From positions 186,001 through 250,000 of the forward strand of contig NZ_VJNO01000001.1 of NCBI RefSeq assembly GCF_007096885.1: a DNA stretch of 64,000 bases. The letters are read 5' to 3'. The DNA is from Streptomyces sp. 130. Its GTDB lineage: Bacteria > Actinomycetota > Actinomycetes > Streptomycetales > Streptomycetaceae. The notes under the pieces were generated by a model, which was not told the DNA's origin, did no database searches, and saw nothing but the letters and a program-made list of their open reading frames with translations. The position numbers were made by a program, and so were the translations under genes. The stretch's first letter is position 1. Each line of letters begins with the position of its first letter. Below are positions 8,836 to 18,762 of this stretch, piece by piece.

Positions 8836-8866
8836 GTGACGTGTCACTGGTTGCAACCTTGGTTGC
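8836..8866. promoter_or_regulatory. Stacked palindromes upstream of the M4 protease
   Basis: Three inverted repeats are packed in 31 bases: GTGACGTGTCAC at 8836-8847, GGTTGCAACC at 8849-8858 and GCAACCTTGGTTGC at 8853-8866, the last two overlapping. They lie just upstream of the protease start at 8811. The arrangement suggests a repressor-controlled promoter; no regulator gene is adjacent. Confidence 0.5.
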
Positions 8867-8976
8867 TGAAATGGAGTGATTGGTCACTGTTGGGCGTTTA
8901 AGTCGCCGGCGACCGGCCGGCGTGGTCGCCGATCCCGCATACTGATACGGCACCCACGTCTCGGGCGCCCCTCGGC

Positions 8977-8982
8977 TAGTCT
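8977..8982 (+). promoter_or_regulatory. -10-like box for leuL-leuA
   Basis: TAGTCT lies 9 bases before the leader-peptide ATG, so the transcript would start within two or three bases of that codon. No good -35 hexamer is visible upstream. Confidence 0.5.
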
Positions 8983-8991
8983 CGACGCATC

Positions 8992-9039
8992 ATGCGTTTC
9001 GGGCTGCTTCTTCTTAGCTGCCGCGGTGAGGGCCTGTAG
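8992..9039 (+). CDS. leuL: leuA leader peptide (attenuator)
   Basis: ATG at 8992 opens a 15-codon ORF reading MRFGLLLLSCRGEGL and ending at TAG 9037-9039. Four consecutive leucine codons (CTG CTT CTT CTT) include CTT, a rare codon in this genome. The ORF sits directly behind a -10-like box and 88 bases upstream of leuA. Ribosome stalling at the Leu codons under leucine limitation would favour read-through; the same kind of leader is known for Streptomyces leuA. Confidence 0.88.
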   Translation: MRFGLLLLSCRGEGL

Positions 9040-9080
9040 TCGAGGCCGACCCCCTCCCCGCGGAGTCTGGTGTTGCAGTA
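9031..9080 (+). promoter_or_regulatory. leuA attenuator RNA structures
   Basis: After the leader codons the RNA can form GGCCT-N7-AGGCC (9031-9047), overlapping the leader stop, and then GTGTT-N5-AACAC at about 9071-9085. These are candidates for the alternative attenuator stems. Exact pairing partners were judged by eye only. Confidence 0.4.
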
Positions 9081-9081
9081 A

Positions 9082-10914
<1,833 letters not shown>

Positions 10915-10951
10915 CCCGGCGCCCGAAAGGGCCCGAAGCCTTACGGCCCGC

Positions 10952-10985
10952 GAACCCCGCCCCCCGCTCCCGGGGGGCGGGGTTC
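10952..10985 (+). terminator. Terminator after leuA
   Basis: A perfect 15-bp stem (5' arm 10952-10966, loop CTCC, 3' arm 10971-10985) very rich in GC, 37 bases after the leuA stop. There is no U tract, as is usual in Streptomyces. Confidence 0.85.
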
Positions 10986-11094
10986 GGCCATCTCCGGGCG
11001 GTTGTGGCCCGCGGGGTACTGACGGCACCACGGGGATGTGGTTAACATCACGTCGACACGGCAGTGTTGCCGGAGTGTTACGGAGGTGTGCGAC

Positions 11095-11799
11095 GTGCGG
11101 TCAGCCCTGGGACAACGCGCCATGAAGCTGCGTATCTGCGGCATCCGTACGCTGTGGGACACCACCGGGGACGGGGAGTTCTTCTGCCCCGGCTGCGGCG
11201 GTGACCGCAACTACCGCCGCCTCACCGGCCGTCGCCGCTTCGCCGTGCTGGGCGTCCCCGTGCTGCGGCGCGGCACCACGGGCCCGGTGGTCGAATGCGC
11301 CGCCTGCCACCAGCACTTCGGCCCGGAGACGCTCGACCACCCCACCACCACCCGGTTCTCCGCGATGCTCAGGGACGCCGTGCACACCGTGGCGCTCGGC
11401 GTCCTCGCGGCCGGCGGCAGCACCTCGCGCACGGTGCTGGAGAGCGCCGCGGAGACCGTGCGCGGCGCCGGGTTCGAGGACTGCACGCCCGAGCAGCTCG
11501 CCAACGTGGTCGAGGTGCTGTCCACGGACATCGGCCAGGGCTGCGCGTTCGACCCGGCGGCCGAGGCGTGCGGCGCGGCCCTCGCCATCGAGCTGCACGA
11601 GGCGCTGGAACCGCTCGCCCCGCACCTCGCCCCCACCGGGCGCGAGTCGATCCTGCTCCAGGGCGCCCGGATCGCCCTCGCCGACGGCGCGTACAGCACC
11701 GCCGAGCGCGAGGTGCTGACCACCGTCGGCGGGGCGCTGAGGCTGCGCGCCGAGGACACCGCCCGACTGCTCGCCGAGGCGGCGCGTACGCCCTCCTAA
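11095..11799 (+). CDS. TerB-like protein with N-terminal zinc ribbon
   Basis: A 234-residue protein. The N-terminal zinc ribbon has Cys31 and Cys34 (FFCPGCGG) and Cys68 and Cys71 (ECAACHQHF). The rest is helical and TerB/DjlA-like, with acidic IELHEALE and IALADGAYSTAERE segments like the family's metal-binding motif. TerB domains occur in tellurite resistance and stress modules, but no other ter gene is here. GTG 11095 is used because GGAGG at 11082-11086 lies 8 bases upstream; it excludes an earlier in-frame start at 11038. Confidence 0.8.
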   Translation: MRSALGQRAMKLRICGIRTLWDTTGDGEFFCPGCGGDRNYRRLTGRRRFAVLGVPVLRRGTTGPVVECAACHQHFGPETLDHPTTTRFSAMLRDAVHTVALGVLAAGGSTSRTVLESAAETVRGAGFEDCTPEQLANVVEVLSTDIGQGCAFDPAAEACGAALAIELHEALEPLAPHLAPTGRESILLQGARIALADGAYSTAEREVLTTVGGALRLRAEDTARLLAEAARTPS

Positions 11800-11842
11800 G
11801 CCCGTGGGGGCGGGGCCGGCCCCGGTTGTCGGCGGCGTACCG

Positions 11843-11848
11843 GACAAT
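11843..11848 (+). promoter_or_regulatory. -10-like box of recO (leaderless)
   Basis: GACAAT ends 6 bases before the recO ATG, in the context GGCGTACCGGACAATGG. The dusB promoter has nearly the same 16 bases. No ribosome site is present. Confidence 0.55.
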
Positions 11849-11854
11849 GGACGC

Positions 11855-12601
11855 ATGAGCTTGTTCCGGGACGACGGCGTGGTGCTGCGCACGCAGAAGC
11901 TGGGCGAGGCCGACCGGATCATCACGATACTGACCCGGGGCCACGGCCGGGTGCGGGCCGTCGCGCGCGGGGTGCGGCGCACCAAGTCGAAGTTCGGGGC
12001 CCGTCTCGAACCGTTCTCCCATGTGGACGTGCAGTTCTTCGCGCGGGGCAGCGAGCTGGTCGGACGGGGGCTGCCGCTGTGCACGCAGAGCGAGACGATC
12101 GCCCCGTACGGCGGCGGGATCGTCACCGACTACGGGCGCTACACCGCCGGGACGGCGATGCTGGAGACCGCCGAGCGCTTCACCGACCACGAGGGCGAGC
12201 CCGCGGTCCAGCAGTACCTGCTGCTGGTGGGCGGGCTGCGCACGCTGGCCCGGGGCGAGCACGAGCCGCACCTCATCCTGGACGCCTTCCTGCTGCGCTC
12301 CCTCGCGGTCAACGGCTACGCCCCCAGCTTCGACGACTGCGCCCGCTGCGGACTGCCGGGGCCGAACCGTTTCTTCTCTGTGGCGGCGGGCGGAGTCGTG
12401 TGCGGGGACTGCCGGGTGCCCGGCAGCGTCGTACCCTCGGCTGAGGCCGTTTCCCTGCTGAGCGCCCTGCTCACCGGTGACTGGGAGACGGCGGACGCGT
12501 GCGAGGCGCGTCATGTCAGGGAGGGGAGCGGGCTGGTGTCCGCGTATCTGCACTGGCATCTGGAGCGCGGGCTGCGTTCACTGCGGTACGTAGAGAAGTG
12601 A
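11855..12601 (+). CDS. recO: DNA repair protein RecO
   Basis: A 248-residue recombination mediator that helps load RecA with RecR. The N-terminal OB-fold starts MSLFRDDGVVLRTQKLGEAD; GVRRTKSKFGARLEPFSH is the conserved basic strand region; a C-terminal zinc finger is CARCG with CGDCR. The start is supported by the -10-like box 6 bases upstream and by alignment to the family N-terminus. uppS follows after 21 bases, a conserved actinobacterial pair. Confidence 0.95.
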   Translation: MSLFRDDGVVLRTQKLGEADRIITILTRGHGRVRAVARGVRRTKSKFGARLEPFSHVDVQFFARGSELVGRGLPLCTQSETIAPYGGGIVTDYGRYTAGTAMLETAERFTDHEGEPAVQQYLLLVGGLRTLARGEHEPHLILDAFLLRSLAVNGYAPSFDDCARCGLPGPNRFFSVAAGGVVCGDCRVPGSVVPSAEAVSLLSALLTGDWETADACEARHVREGSGLVSAYLHWHLERGLRSLRYVEK

Positions 12602-12622
12602 CACAGGGAGACTGAGAAGCTC

Positions 12623-13441
12623 ATGGCAGTACGCGGGATGCTCGGCGGCCGTAACCGGCGCGACTACAAGACCCCGGAGCCGCACCCGTCCGGTGCCGTG
12701 CCCCCGAAGATCCCCGGTGAGCTGGTGCCCAAGCACGTCGCCGTCGTGATGGACGGCAACGGCCGCTGGGCGAAGGAGCGCGGGCTGCCGCGCACCGAGG
12801 GGCACAAGGTCGGCGAGGGCGTCGTCATGGACGTGCTCAAGGGCTGCATCGAGATGGGCGTCAAGAACCTCTCGCTGTACGCCTTCTCGACGGAGAACTG
12901 GAAGCGGTCCCCGGAGGAGGTGAAGTTCCTGATGAACTTCAACCGGGACGTCATCCGCCGCCGCCGTGACGAGATGGACGAGCTCGGCATCCGCATCCGC
13001 TGGGTGGGCCGCATGCCCAAGCTGTGGAAGTCCGTCGTGCAGGAGCTCCAGGTCGCCCAGGAGCAGACCAAGGACAACGACAGGATGACGCTGTACTTCT
13101 GCGTCAACTACGGCGGCCGGGCCGAGATCGCGGACGCAGCGCAGCGGATCGCGCAGGACGTCGCCGCCGGGCGGCTCGACCCGGCGAAGGTCAACGAGAA
13201 GACGTTCGCGAAGTACATCTACTACCCGGACATGCCGGACGTGGACCTGTTCGTGCGGCCCAGCGGCGAGCAGCGCACCTCGAACTACCTGATCTGGCAG
13301 AGCGCGTACGCCGAGATGGTCTTCCAGGACGTGCTGTGGCCGGACTTCGACCGCCGCGACCTGTGGCGCGCCTGTCTTGAATTCGCCCAGCGCGACCGCC
13401 GGTTCGGCGGCGCGGAGGAGGTCGCGGCCTCGGGGAGCTGA
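12623..13441 (+). CDS. uppS: (2Z,6E)-polyprenyl diphosphate synthase (undecaprenyl-PP synthase type)
   Basis: A 272-residue cis-prenyltransferase making the polyprenyl carrier for cell-wall synthesis. [21 protein letters not shown] holds the catalytic Asp and the diphosphate loop, [10 protein letters not shown] the SxxNxxR-type region, and [19 protein letters not shown] the conserved C-terminal motif. ATG 12623 lies 21 bases after recO. A strong hairpin follows the stop. Confidence 0.96.
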   Translation: MAVRGMLGGRNRRDYKTPEPHPSGAVPPKIPGELVPKHVAVVMDGNGRWAKERGLPRTEGHKVGEGVVMDVLKGCIEMGVKNLSLYAFSTENWKRSPEEVKFLMNFNRDVIRRRRDEMDELGIRIRWVGRMPKLWKSVVQELQVAQEQTKDNDRMTLYFCVNYGGRAEIADAAQRIAQDVAAGRLDPAKVNEKTFAKYIYYPDMPDVDLFVRPSGEQRTSNYLIWQSAYAEMVFQDVLWPDFDRRDLWRACLEFAQRDRRFGGAEEVAASGS

Positions 13442-13447
13442 GCGGAA

Positions 13448-13477
13448 GGGCCGGCGGGGGTGCGCCCCCGTCGGCCC
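13448..13477. terminator. Bidirectional terminator between uppS and zur
   Basis: A 13-bp stem with one G-T mismatch (13448-13460 with 13465-13477, loop TGCG) lies between the convergent stops of uppS (13441) and zur (13484). Confidence 0.85.
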
Positions 13478-13483
13478 GCCGCC

Positions 13484-13918
13484 TCAGTTCTCGCCGCTCG
13501 CGCAGTCGGCGCAGGTGCCGAAGATTTCGACCGTGTGCGCGACGTTGACGAAGCCGTGCTGGGCGGCGATGGTCTCCGCCCACTGCTCGACCACGGGCCC
13601 CTCGACCTCGACCGCCTTGCCGCACACGCGGCAGACCAGGTGGTGGTGGTGTTCGCCGGTCGAGCAGCGCCGGTAGACGGACTCGCCCTCCGTGGTGCGC
13701 AGGACGTCCACCTCGCCGGCGTCGGCGAGGGACTGGAGGGTGCGGTAGACGGTCGTCAGGCCGACCGAGTCTCCCCGGTGCTTGAGGACGTCGTGCAGTT
13801 CCTGGGCGCTGCGGAACTCGTCCACCTCGTCGAGCGCCGCCGCGACGGCCGCCCGCTGCCGGGTCGAGCGGCCGCGTACCGGAGCCGCGTTCGTACCACT
13901 GATCGGCGCCGTCGCCAC
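13484..13918 (-). CDS. zur: Zinc uptake regulator Zur (Fur family)
   Basis: A 144-residue Fur-family repressor. The winged helix is SAQELHDVLKHRGDSVGLTTVYRTLQ, the metal motif is CSTGEHHHHLVCRVCGKAVEVEG, and the C-terminal zinc Cys pair is CADCA. GTG 13918 is chosen because GAGGAGG stands 5 bases upstream, and it gives the short N-terminus of known Streptomyces Zur; a longer reading from 14038 lacks a ribosome site. It lies directly downstream of znuACB, so Zur and its main target are in one block. Confidence 0.95.
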   Translation of the reverse strand: MATAPISGTNAAPVRGRSTRQRAAVAAALDEVDEFRSAQELHDVLKHRGDSVGLTTVYRTLQSLADAGEVDVLRTTEGESVYRRCSTGEHHHHLVCRVCGKAVEVEGPVVEQWAETIAAQHGFVNVAHTVEIFGTCADCASGEN

Positions 13919-13983
13919 AGGAGCCTCCTCGTGTCGCCCGTACATCTGTCGGGCCATTGTGCCAGCCCGCCCCTTCCGAGGGG

Positions 13984-14877
13984 TCAGACTCGGACGTCGT
14001 CCGGCGCCGGGCGGGCCCCCGGTACTTCCAGGGTGCACCCCTGCGCCTCGGTCGCCCCGCGCCGGGCGCGGCGGCGGGCGAGCGGGGCGGCGAGCAGCGT
14101 CAGGGCGACGAAGACGCCGATGGCCAGCAGCACGATCGTCGCGCCGGGCGGGACGTCCTGGTAGTACGAGGTGATGGTGCCGGACAGGGTGACGCCGACC
14201 CCGATGAGGACGGAGAGCACGAAGGTCACCTTGAAGGACCGGGTGATCTGCTGCGCCGCCGCGACCGGGACCACCATCAGGGCGCTGACCAGCAGCAGTC
14301 CCACGACCCGCATCGCGACCGTGACGGTCACCGCGGCGGTGACCGCGACGAGCAGGTTCAGCATCCGCACCGGCAGGCCGGTCACCCGGGCGAACTCCTC
14401 GTCCTGGCTGACGGCGAACAGCTGCCGCCGCAGCCCCACCGTCACCAGCAGTACGAACGCGGCGAGCAGCGAGATCGCGGTGACGTCCTCGGAGGAGACC
14501 GTGGCCAGCGAACCGAAGAGGTACGAGGTCAGGTTGGCGTTCGAGCCGGTGTCGGAGAGGTTGATCAGCAGGACGCCGCCCGCCATTCCGCCGTAGAAGA
14601 GCATGGCCAGCGCGATGTCGCCGCGGGTGCGGCCGTACCAGCGGATCAGCTCCATGACGACCGCGCCGGCGACGGCGACGGCGGTGGCCATCCAGACCGG
14701 GCTGGTGGAGAGCAGGAAGCCGAGGCCGACGCCGGTCATCGCGATGTGGCCGATGCCGTCGCCCATCAGGGCCTGCCGGCGCTGTACGAGGTAGATGCCG
14801 ACGGCGGGCGCGATGACGCCGACCAGCACGGCGGCGAGCAGGGCCCGCTGCATGAAGGGAGGGTCGAGGAATTCCAT
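13984..14877 (-). CDS. znuB: Zinc ABC transporter permease ZnuB
   Basis: A 297-residue ABC-3 family permease. It is strongly hydrophobic with about eight or nine membrane segments; the family motif GDGIGHIAMTGVGLGF is near residue 40, and GLLLVSALMVVPVAAA lies in the later half. It starts 2 bases after the znuC stop, consistent with one znuA-znuC-znuB transcript. A charged, alanine-rich C-terminal tail follows the last segment. Confidence 0.95.
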   Translation of the reverse strand: MEFLDPPFMQRALLAAVLVGVIAPAVGIYLVQRRQALMGDGIGHIAMTGVGLGFLLSTSPVWMATAVAVAGAVVMELIRWYGRTRGDIALAMLFYGGMAGGVLLINLSDTGSNANLTSYLFGSLATVSSEDVTAISLLAAFVLLVTVGLRRQLFAVSQDEEFARVTGLPVRMLNLLVAVTAAVTVTVAMRVVGLLLVSALMVVPVAAAQQITRSFKVTFVLSVLIGVGVTLSGTITSYYQDVPPGATIVLLAIGVFVALTLLAAPLARRRARRGATEAQGCTLEVPGARPAPDDVRV

Positions 14878-14879
14878 GG

Positions 14880-15740
14880 TCAGCTCAGCAGTCCCGTCCG
14901 GACGGGCTCGGAAGCCGCGTGGGGGTGTACGTGGTCGTGGCCGGGCAGGGCGTGCTGCCCGACGGCCTTCGGGGGCGGCCCGTCGTGCAGCACACAGCCG
15001 TCGCGCAGGACGACCGCCCGGTCGATCAGGGGCTCCAGCGGGCCCAGCTCGTGCAGGACGAGGAGCACGGTGGTGCCGGCGGCGACCTGCTCGCGCAGGG
15101 TGGCGGCCAGGATCTCCTGGCTGGCCAGGTCCACGCCCGCCATCGGCTCGTCCATGATCAGGAGTTCCGGTTCGGCGGCGAGCGCGCGGGCGATCAGCAC
15201 GCGCTGGTGCTGGCCGCCGGAGAGGGCGTCCACCGAGTCCTTCGCGCGGTCGGCGAGGCCGACGAGCTCGATGGCCCGGTCGACGGCGGCGCGGTCGGCC
15301 TTGCGGGGGAGGCCGAGCCGGGTGCGGGAGAGGCGCCCGGCGGAGACGACCTCGCGGATCGTGGCGGGCACGCCGCCGGCCGCCGTGGTGCGCTGCGGTA
15401 CGTAGCCGACCCGGGCCCAGTCGCGGAAGCGGCGCAGCGGGGTGCCGAAGAGCCCGACGGTGCCGCCGGTCAGGGGGACCTGGCCGATGACGGAGCGGAC
15501 GGCGGTGGACTTGCCGGAGCCGTTGGCGCCGAGCAGGGCGACGACCTCGCCCGGGCGCACGGTCAGGTCGACGCCGCGCAGCACGGGGCGCGCGCCCAGC
15601 GTCGCGGTGGCGTCGCGTACGGCGATGACGGGTTCGGGGGCGGGGTGCTGGGGCTCGGGCATGAGCGTCTCCGGTGCTGCTGCGCGGTCGGGGCCGGCGG
15701 GTGTGGTGGGGCCGCCGGGCGGGGCGGGGTCGTGGCTCAC
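14880..15740 (-). CDS. znuC: Zinc ABC transporter ATP-binding protein ZnuC
   Basis: A 286-residue ATPase. Walker A is GANGSGKST, the signature is LSGGQHQR, Walker B is LLIMDEPM, with an H-loop in VLHELG. A Pro/Ala-rich leader of about 35 residues precedes the domain. The GTG at 15740 overlaps the TGA of znuA by four bases, so translation is probably coupled. Confidence 0.95.
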   Translation of the reverse strand: MSHDPAPPGGPTTPAGPDRAAAPETLMPEPQHPAPEPVIAVRDATATLGARPVLRGVDLTVRPGEVVALLGANGSGKSTAVRSVIGQVPLTGGTVGLFGTPLRRFRDWARVGYVPQRTTAAGGVPATIREVVSAGRLSRTRLGLPRKADRAAVDRAIELVGLADRAKDSVDALSGGQHQRVLIARALAAEPELLIMDEPMAGVDLASQEILAATLREQVAAGTTVLLVLHELGPLEPLIDRAVVLRDGCVLHDGPPPKAVGQHALPGHDHVHPHAASEPVRTGLLS

Positions 15741-16690
15741 TTCGCGCCGAGTGCCGTGCGCAGGGCGGCGAGATTGGACGTCATGACCTCGATGTAGTCA
15801 TCGCCCTTCGAGCTGTCGGTGATTCCCTCCAGCGGGTCCAGGACGCCGGTCTTCAGGCCGGTGTCGCGGGCGACGGTCTTCGCGGTCTTGTCGCTGGCGA
15901 GCGTCTCGAAGAAGACGGTGGTGACCTTCTTCTCCTCGGCGATGGAGTGCAGGGCGCCGATGCGGGCGGGGCTGGGCTCGGCCTCGGGGTCGATGCCGGC
16001 GATGCCCTCCTGGACGAGGCCGTAGCGCTCGGCGAGGTAGCCGAAGGCGGAGTGCGTGGTGATGAACGTCCTCGTCGCGGTGTTCTTCAGCCCGGTCCGG
16101 TACGCGGTGTCGAGCGCGCCCAGCTCCTTGACGAGGGCCTTGGTGTTCTCGCGGTAGTCCGCCGCGTGGTCCGGGTCGGTCTTCTCCAGGGAGGCGCCGA
16201 CGCCCTTGGCGACCTCGGTGTACTTCACCGGGTCCAGCCAGATGTGCGGGTCGGCGCCGGCCTCGTCGCCCTCGTGCTCGTGGCCGTGCTCCTCGCCGCC
16301 GGTCTCGGTGCCGTGGTCCTCCAGCGCGGTCAGTGTCGCGGCGTCCAGGGTGCGGGAGGCCCCGGACTGCTTGATCGCCTCGTCGACGGCGGGCTGGAGG
16401 CCCTTGAGGTAGAGGATGAGGTCCGCGTGGCCGAGCCTGCCGGTCTCCCGGGGGCTGAGCTCCAGGTCGTGGGGTTCCACGCCGGGCTTGGTGAGGGTGG
16501 TGACCGAGACGTGGTCGCCGCCTATGCGCTCGGCCAGGAACTGCATGGGGTAGAAGGACGCCACCACGTCCAGCCGGCCGTCGCTCTTGTGGTCGGAGGT
16601 GTCGGACGACGAGCAGGCGGTGACGGCGGAGAGACCGAGGGCGACCGCGCCGGTGACGGCGGCGGCCGGTATGAGGCGGCGTATGTTCAT
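15737..16690 (-). CDS. znuA: Zinc-binding lipoprotein ZnuA
   Basis: A 317-residue cluster 9 solute-binding protein. The signal peptide ends in a lipobox, LSAVTAC. A His/Glu-rich loop (EEHGHEHEGDEAG) before PHIWLDP is typical of high-affinity zinc binders. Further ligands are expected in the conserved HSAFGYLAERYGL region. ATG 16690 (MNIRRL) is preferred over TTG 16708 because it gives a clean signal peptide. The first Zur-type box overlaps this start codon. Confidence 0.94.
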   Translation of the reverse strand: MNIRRLIPAAAVTGAVALGLSAVTACSSSDTSDHKSDGRLDVVASFYPMQFLAERIGGDHVSVTTLTKPGVEPHDLELSPRETGRLGHADLILYLKGLQPAVDEAIKQSGASRTLDAATLTALEDHGTETGGEEHGHEHEGDEAGADPHIWLDPVKYTEVAKGVGASLEKTDPDHAADYRENTKALVKELGALDTAYRTGLKNTATRTFITTHSAFGYLAERYGLVQEGIAGIDPEAEPSPARIGALHSIAEEKKVTTVFFETLASDKTAKTVARDTGLKTGVLDPLEGITDSSKGDDYIEVMTSNLAALRTALGAK

Positions 16691-16704
16691 GACAGTCATT
16701 TTCA
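16690..16704. promoter_or_regulatory. Zur-type box 1 at znuA
   Basis: TGACAGTCATTTTCA is a 15-mer with TGA/TCA ends and five of seven dyad pairs. It overlaps the znuA start, so Zur binding would block initiation. Confidence 0.65.
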
Positions 16705-16711
16705 ACAAAAG

Positions 16712-16726
16712 TGGAAACGATTGTCA
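16712..16726. promoter_or_regulatory. Zur-type box 2 at znuA
   Basis: TGGAAACGATTGTCA lies 22 bases from box 1, two helical turns away on the same face. It lies upstream of znuA in the znuA-glyS divergent gap. Confidence 0.65.
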
Positions 16727-16833
16727 ACAAGCGGGGTTCGCGAACGGGACCGGTACCGATTTGATCGAAGGGGAGGCGCCGCCGGTAATCTGGGCTCTTC
16801 GCCCGCCCGTTCCGTCGTAATGAAGAGAGCACC

Positions 16834-18216
16834 GTGGCCGCCGACAAGATCGACACCATCGTCAGCCTGAGCAAGCGCCGTGGCTTCGTCTACCCCTGCA
16901 GCGAGATCTACGGTGGCCAGAAGGCCGCCTGGGACTACGGGCCGCTGGGCGTAGAGCTCAAGGAGAACCTGAAGCGCCAGTGGTGGCGCTACATGGTCAC
17001 CTCCCGCGAGGACGTCGTCGGCATCGACTCGTCGGTCATCCTGGCCCCCGAGGTGTGGGTCGCCTCCGGCCACGTCGCCACGTTCTCGGACCCGCTGACC
17101 GAGTGCACCTCCTGCCACAAGCGCTACCGCGCGGACCACCTGGAGGAGGCGTACGAGGAGAAGCACGGCAAGGCGCCCGCGAACGGCCTCGCCGACCTCA
17201 ACTGCCCCAACTGCGGCAACAAGGGCACCTTCACCGAGCCCAAGCAGTTCTCCGGCCTGCTCTCCACGCACCTCGGCCCGACCCAGGACTCCGGCTCGGT
17301 CGCCTACCTGCGCCCCGAGACCGCCCAGGGCATCTTCACCAACTTCTCCCAGGTGCTGACCACCGCGCGCAAGAAGCCCCCGTTCGGCATCGCGCAGATG
17401 GGCAAGTCCTTCCGCAACGAGATCACTCCGGGCAACTTCATCTTCCGCACGCGCGAGTTCGAGCAGATGGAGATGGAGTTCTTCGTCAAGCCCGGCGAGG
17501 ACGAGCAGTGGCAGGAGTACTGGATGGAGCAGCGCTGGAACTGGTACACCGGTCTCGGCCTGCGCGAGGAGAACATGCGGTGGTTCGAGCACCCGCAGGA
17601 GAAGCTCTCGCACTACTCCAAGCGCACCGCTGACATCGAGTACCGCTTCCGCTTCGGCGGCAGCGAGTGGGGCGAGCTGGAGGGCGTCGCCAACCGCACC
17701 GACTACGACCTCACCGCCCACTCCAAGGCGTCCGGCACGGACCTCTCCTTCTTCGACCAGGAGAAGGGCGAGCGCTACACCCCGTACGTCATCGAGCCCG
17801 CGGCCGGTGTCGGCCGCTCGCTGCTGGCCTTCCTCCTCGACGCGTACAGCGAGGACGAGGCTCCGAACGCCAAGGGCGTCATGGAGAAGCGCGCCGTGAT
17901 GCGCCTCGACCCGCGCCTGGCGCCGGTCAAGGTCGCGGTCCTCCCGCTCTCCCGCAACCCGCAGCTCTCGCCGAAGGCCAAGGGCCTCGCCGCCGACCTC
18001 CGGCAGAACTGGAACATCGAGTTCGACGACGCCGGTGCCATCGGCCGCCGCTACCGCCGCCAGGACGAGATCGGTACGCCGTTCTGCGTCACCGTCGACT
18101 TCGACACCCTGGACGACAACGCCGTCACCGTCCGCGAGCGCGACACGATGAAGCAGGAGCGCGTCTCCCTGGACCAGATCCAGGGCTACCTCGCCACCCG
18201 CCTGCTCGGCTGCTGA
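16834..18216 (+). CDS. glyS: Glycyl-tRNA synthetase (dimeric class II)
   Basis: A 460-residue class II aminoacyl-tRNA synthetase charging tRNA-Gly. [14 protein letters not shown] and [19 protein letters not shown] are the glycine-recognition and motif 2 segments; [14 protein letters not shown] is motif 3; the C-terminus is an anticodon-binding domain ([15 protein letters not shown]). An inserted zinc-finger-like pair, CTSCHK and [10 protein letters not shown], lies near residues 90-130. The GTG at 16834 follows a purine-rich GAAGAGAG. Confidence 0.97.
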   Translation: MAADKIDTIVSLSKRRGFVYPCSEIYGGQKAAWDYGPLGVELKENLKRQWWRYMVTSREDVVGIDSSVILAPEVWVASGHVATFSDPLTECTSCHKRYRADHLEEAYEEKHGKAPANGLADLNCPNCGNKGTFTEPKQFSGLLSTHLGPTQDSGSVAYLRPETAQGIFTNFSQVLTTARKKPPFGIAQMGKSFRNEITPGNFIFRTREFEQMEMEFFVKPGEDEQWQEYWMEQRWNWYTGLGLREENMRWFEHPQEKLSHYSKRTADIEYRFRFGGSEWGELEGVANRTDYDLTAHSKASGTDLSFFDQEKGERYTPYVIEPAAGVGRSLLAFLLDAYSEDEAPNAKGVMEKRAVMRLDPRLAPVKVAVLPLSRNPQLSPKAKGLAADLRQNWNIEFDDAGAIGRRYRRQDEIGTPFCVTVDFDTLDDNAVTVRERDTMKQERVSLDQIQGYLATRLLGC

Positions 18217-18232
18217 CGCCCGCACCGCCCAC

Positions 18233-18275
18233 CGAGGCCCCCGCTTCCGCGCCCGCCGCGGGACCGGGGGCCTCG
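18233..18275 (+). terminator. Terminator after glyS
   Basis: An 11-bp perfect stem (18233-18243 with 18265-18275) whose loop holds a smaller GC hairpin, 17 bases after the glyS stop. Confidence 0.8.
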
Positions 18276-18315
18276 CGCGTCAGGAAAACCGGGTGAGCCG
18301 GGCGCCCGGTGTGGG

Positions 18316-18321
18316 TACCGT
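18316..18321 (+). promoter_or_regulatory. -10-like box of the 18329 short ORF
   Basis: TACCGT ends 7 bases before an ATG that opens a nine-codon ORF, predicting a leaderless transcript beginning at that codon. Confidence 0.45.
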
Positions 18322-18328
18322 CTTGCCC

Positions 18329-18358
18329 ATGTATTCGTTCTTCCAGATCTACGAGTGA
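18329..18358 (+). CDS. Putative leader peptide MYSFFQIYE
   Basis: A nine-codon ORF with four aromatic residues (Y, F, F, Y), behind a -10-like box at leaderless spacing and 88 bases before the DUF6243-type gene. The region after it can form GAGGTC-N6-GACCTC (18401-18418) and a GGCGG/CCGCC hairpin just before that. It resembles an attenuator leader or a sensory uORF. I do not know a described homologue, and chance occurrence is possible for so short an ORF. Confidence 0.45.
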   Translation: MYSFFQIYE

Positions 18359-18446
18359 GAGCGCGGCGGGCCCGACCACCCGCCGCCCCCCGGATCGATC
18401 CGAGGTCGCGAGAGACCTCACCGAGACCACACATTGGGAGAACCCC

Positions 18447-18680
18447 ATGGCCAAGAGCCGCAACAACCTCCTCGGCGTAGGCGGACAGCGCAAGAAGCTG
18501 TCCCGCAGCGGCGCGCCGGGCGTCGGCCCCGCCGGAGAGGCCGCCGACCGCAAGTCGGCCGCCGACCAGAAGCAGGAGCTGCTCCGCAAGATGCGGGAGC
18601 GGTCCGCCGGCACCGCGCAGCCCGACACCGCGCAGGCCGACGCGCCGGCCGCGGAGCCGGAGGCCCCGGCGCAGAGCTGA
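18447..18680 (+). CDS. Small DUF6243-type protein
   Basis: A 77-residue hydrophilic protein starting MAKSRNNLLGVGGQRKKL, strongly basic at the N-terminus and Ala/Glu/Pro-rich at the C-terminus, with no membrane segment. It matches my recollection of a conserved small Streptomyces family (DUF6243) of unknown function. GGGAG lies 5-9 bases before the ATG at 18447, which rules out the longer reading from 18309. It is preceded by the aromatic leader ORF and followed by a strong terminator. Confidence 0.75.
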   Translation: MAKSRNNLLGVGGQRKKLSRSGAPGVGPAGEAADRKSAADQKQELLRKMRERSAGTAQPDTAQADAPAAEPEAPAQS

Positions 18681-18700
18681 CGCCCCCGCGCACCGCCCGA

Positions 18701-18740
18701 GGCCCCGGCGGGCGGACCACCAGGTCCGTCCGCCGGGGCC
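18701..18740. terminator. Bidirectional terminator between DUF6243 and MFS genes
   Basis: An 18-bp stem with one G-T mismatch (18701-18718 with 18723-18740, loop ACCA) in the gap between two convergent genes. Confidence 0.85.
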
Positions 18741-18762
18741 GTCGTGCTCCCGGCTGCCGCCC

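Noticed and set aside
13919..14038. N-terminal extension of Zur
   Set aside because: No ribosome site at 14038; GAGGAGG before GTG 13918 and known Zur N-termini favour the short form.
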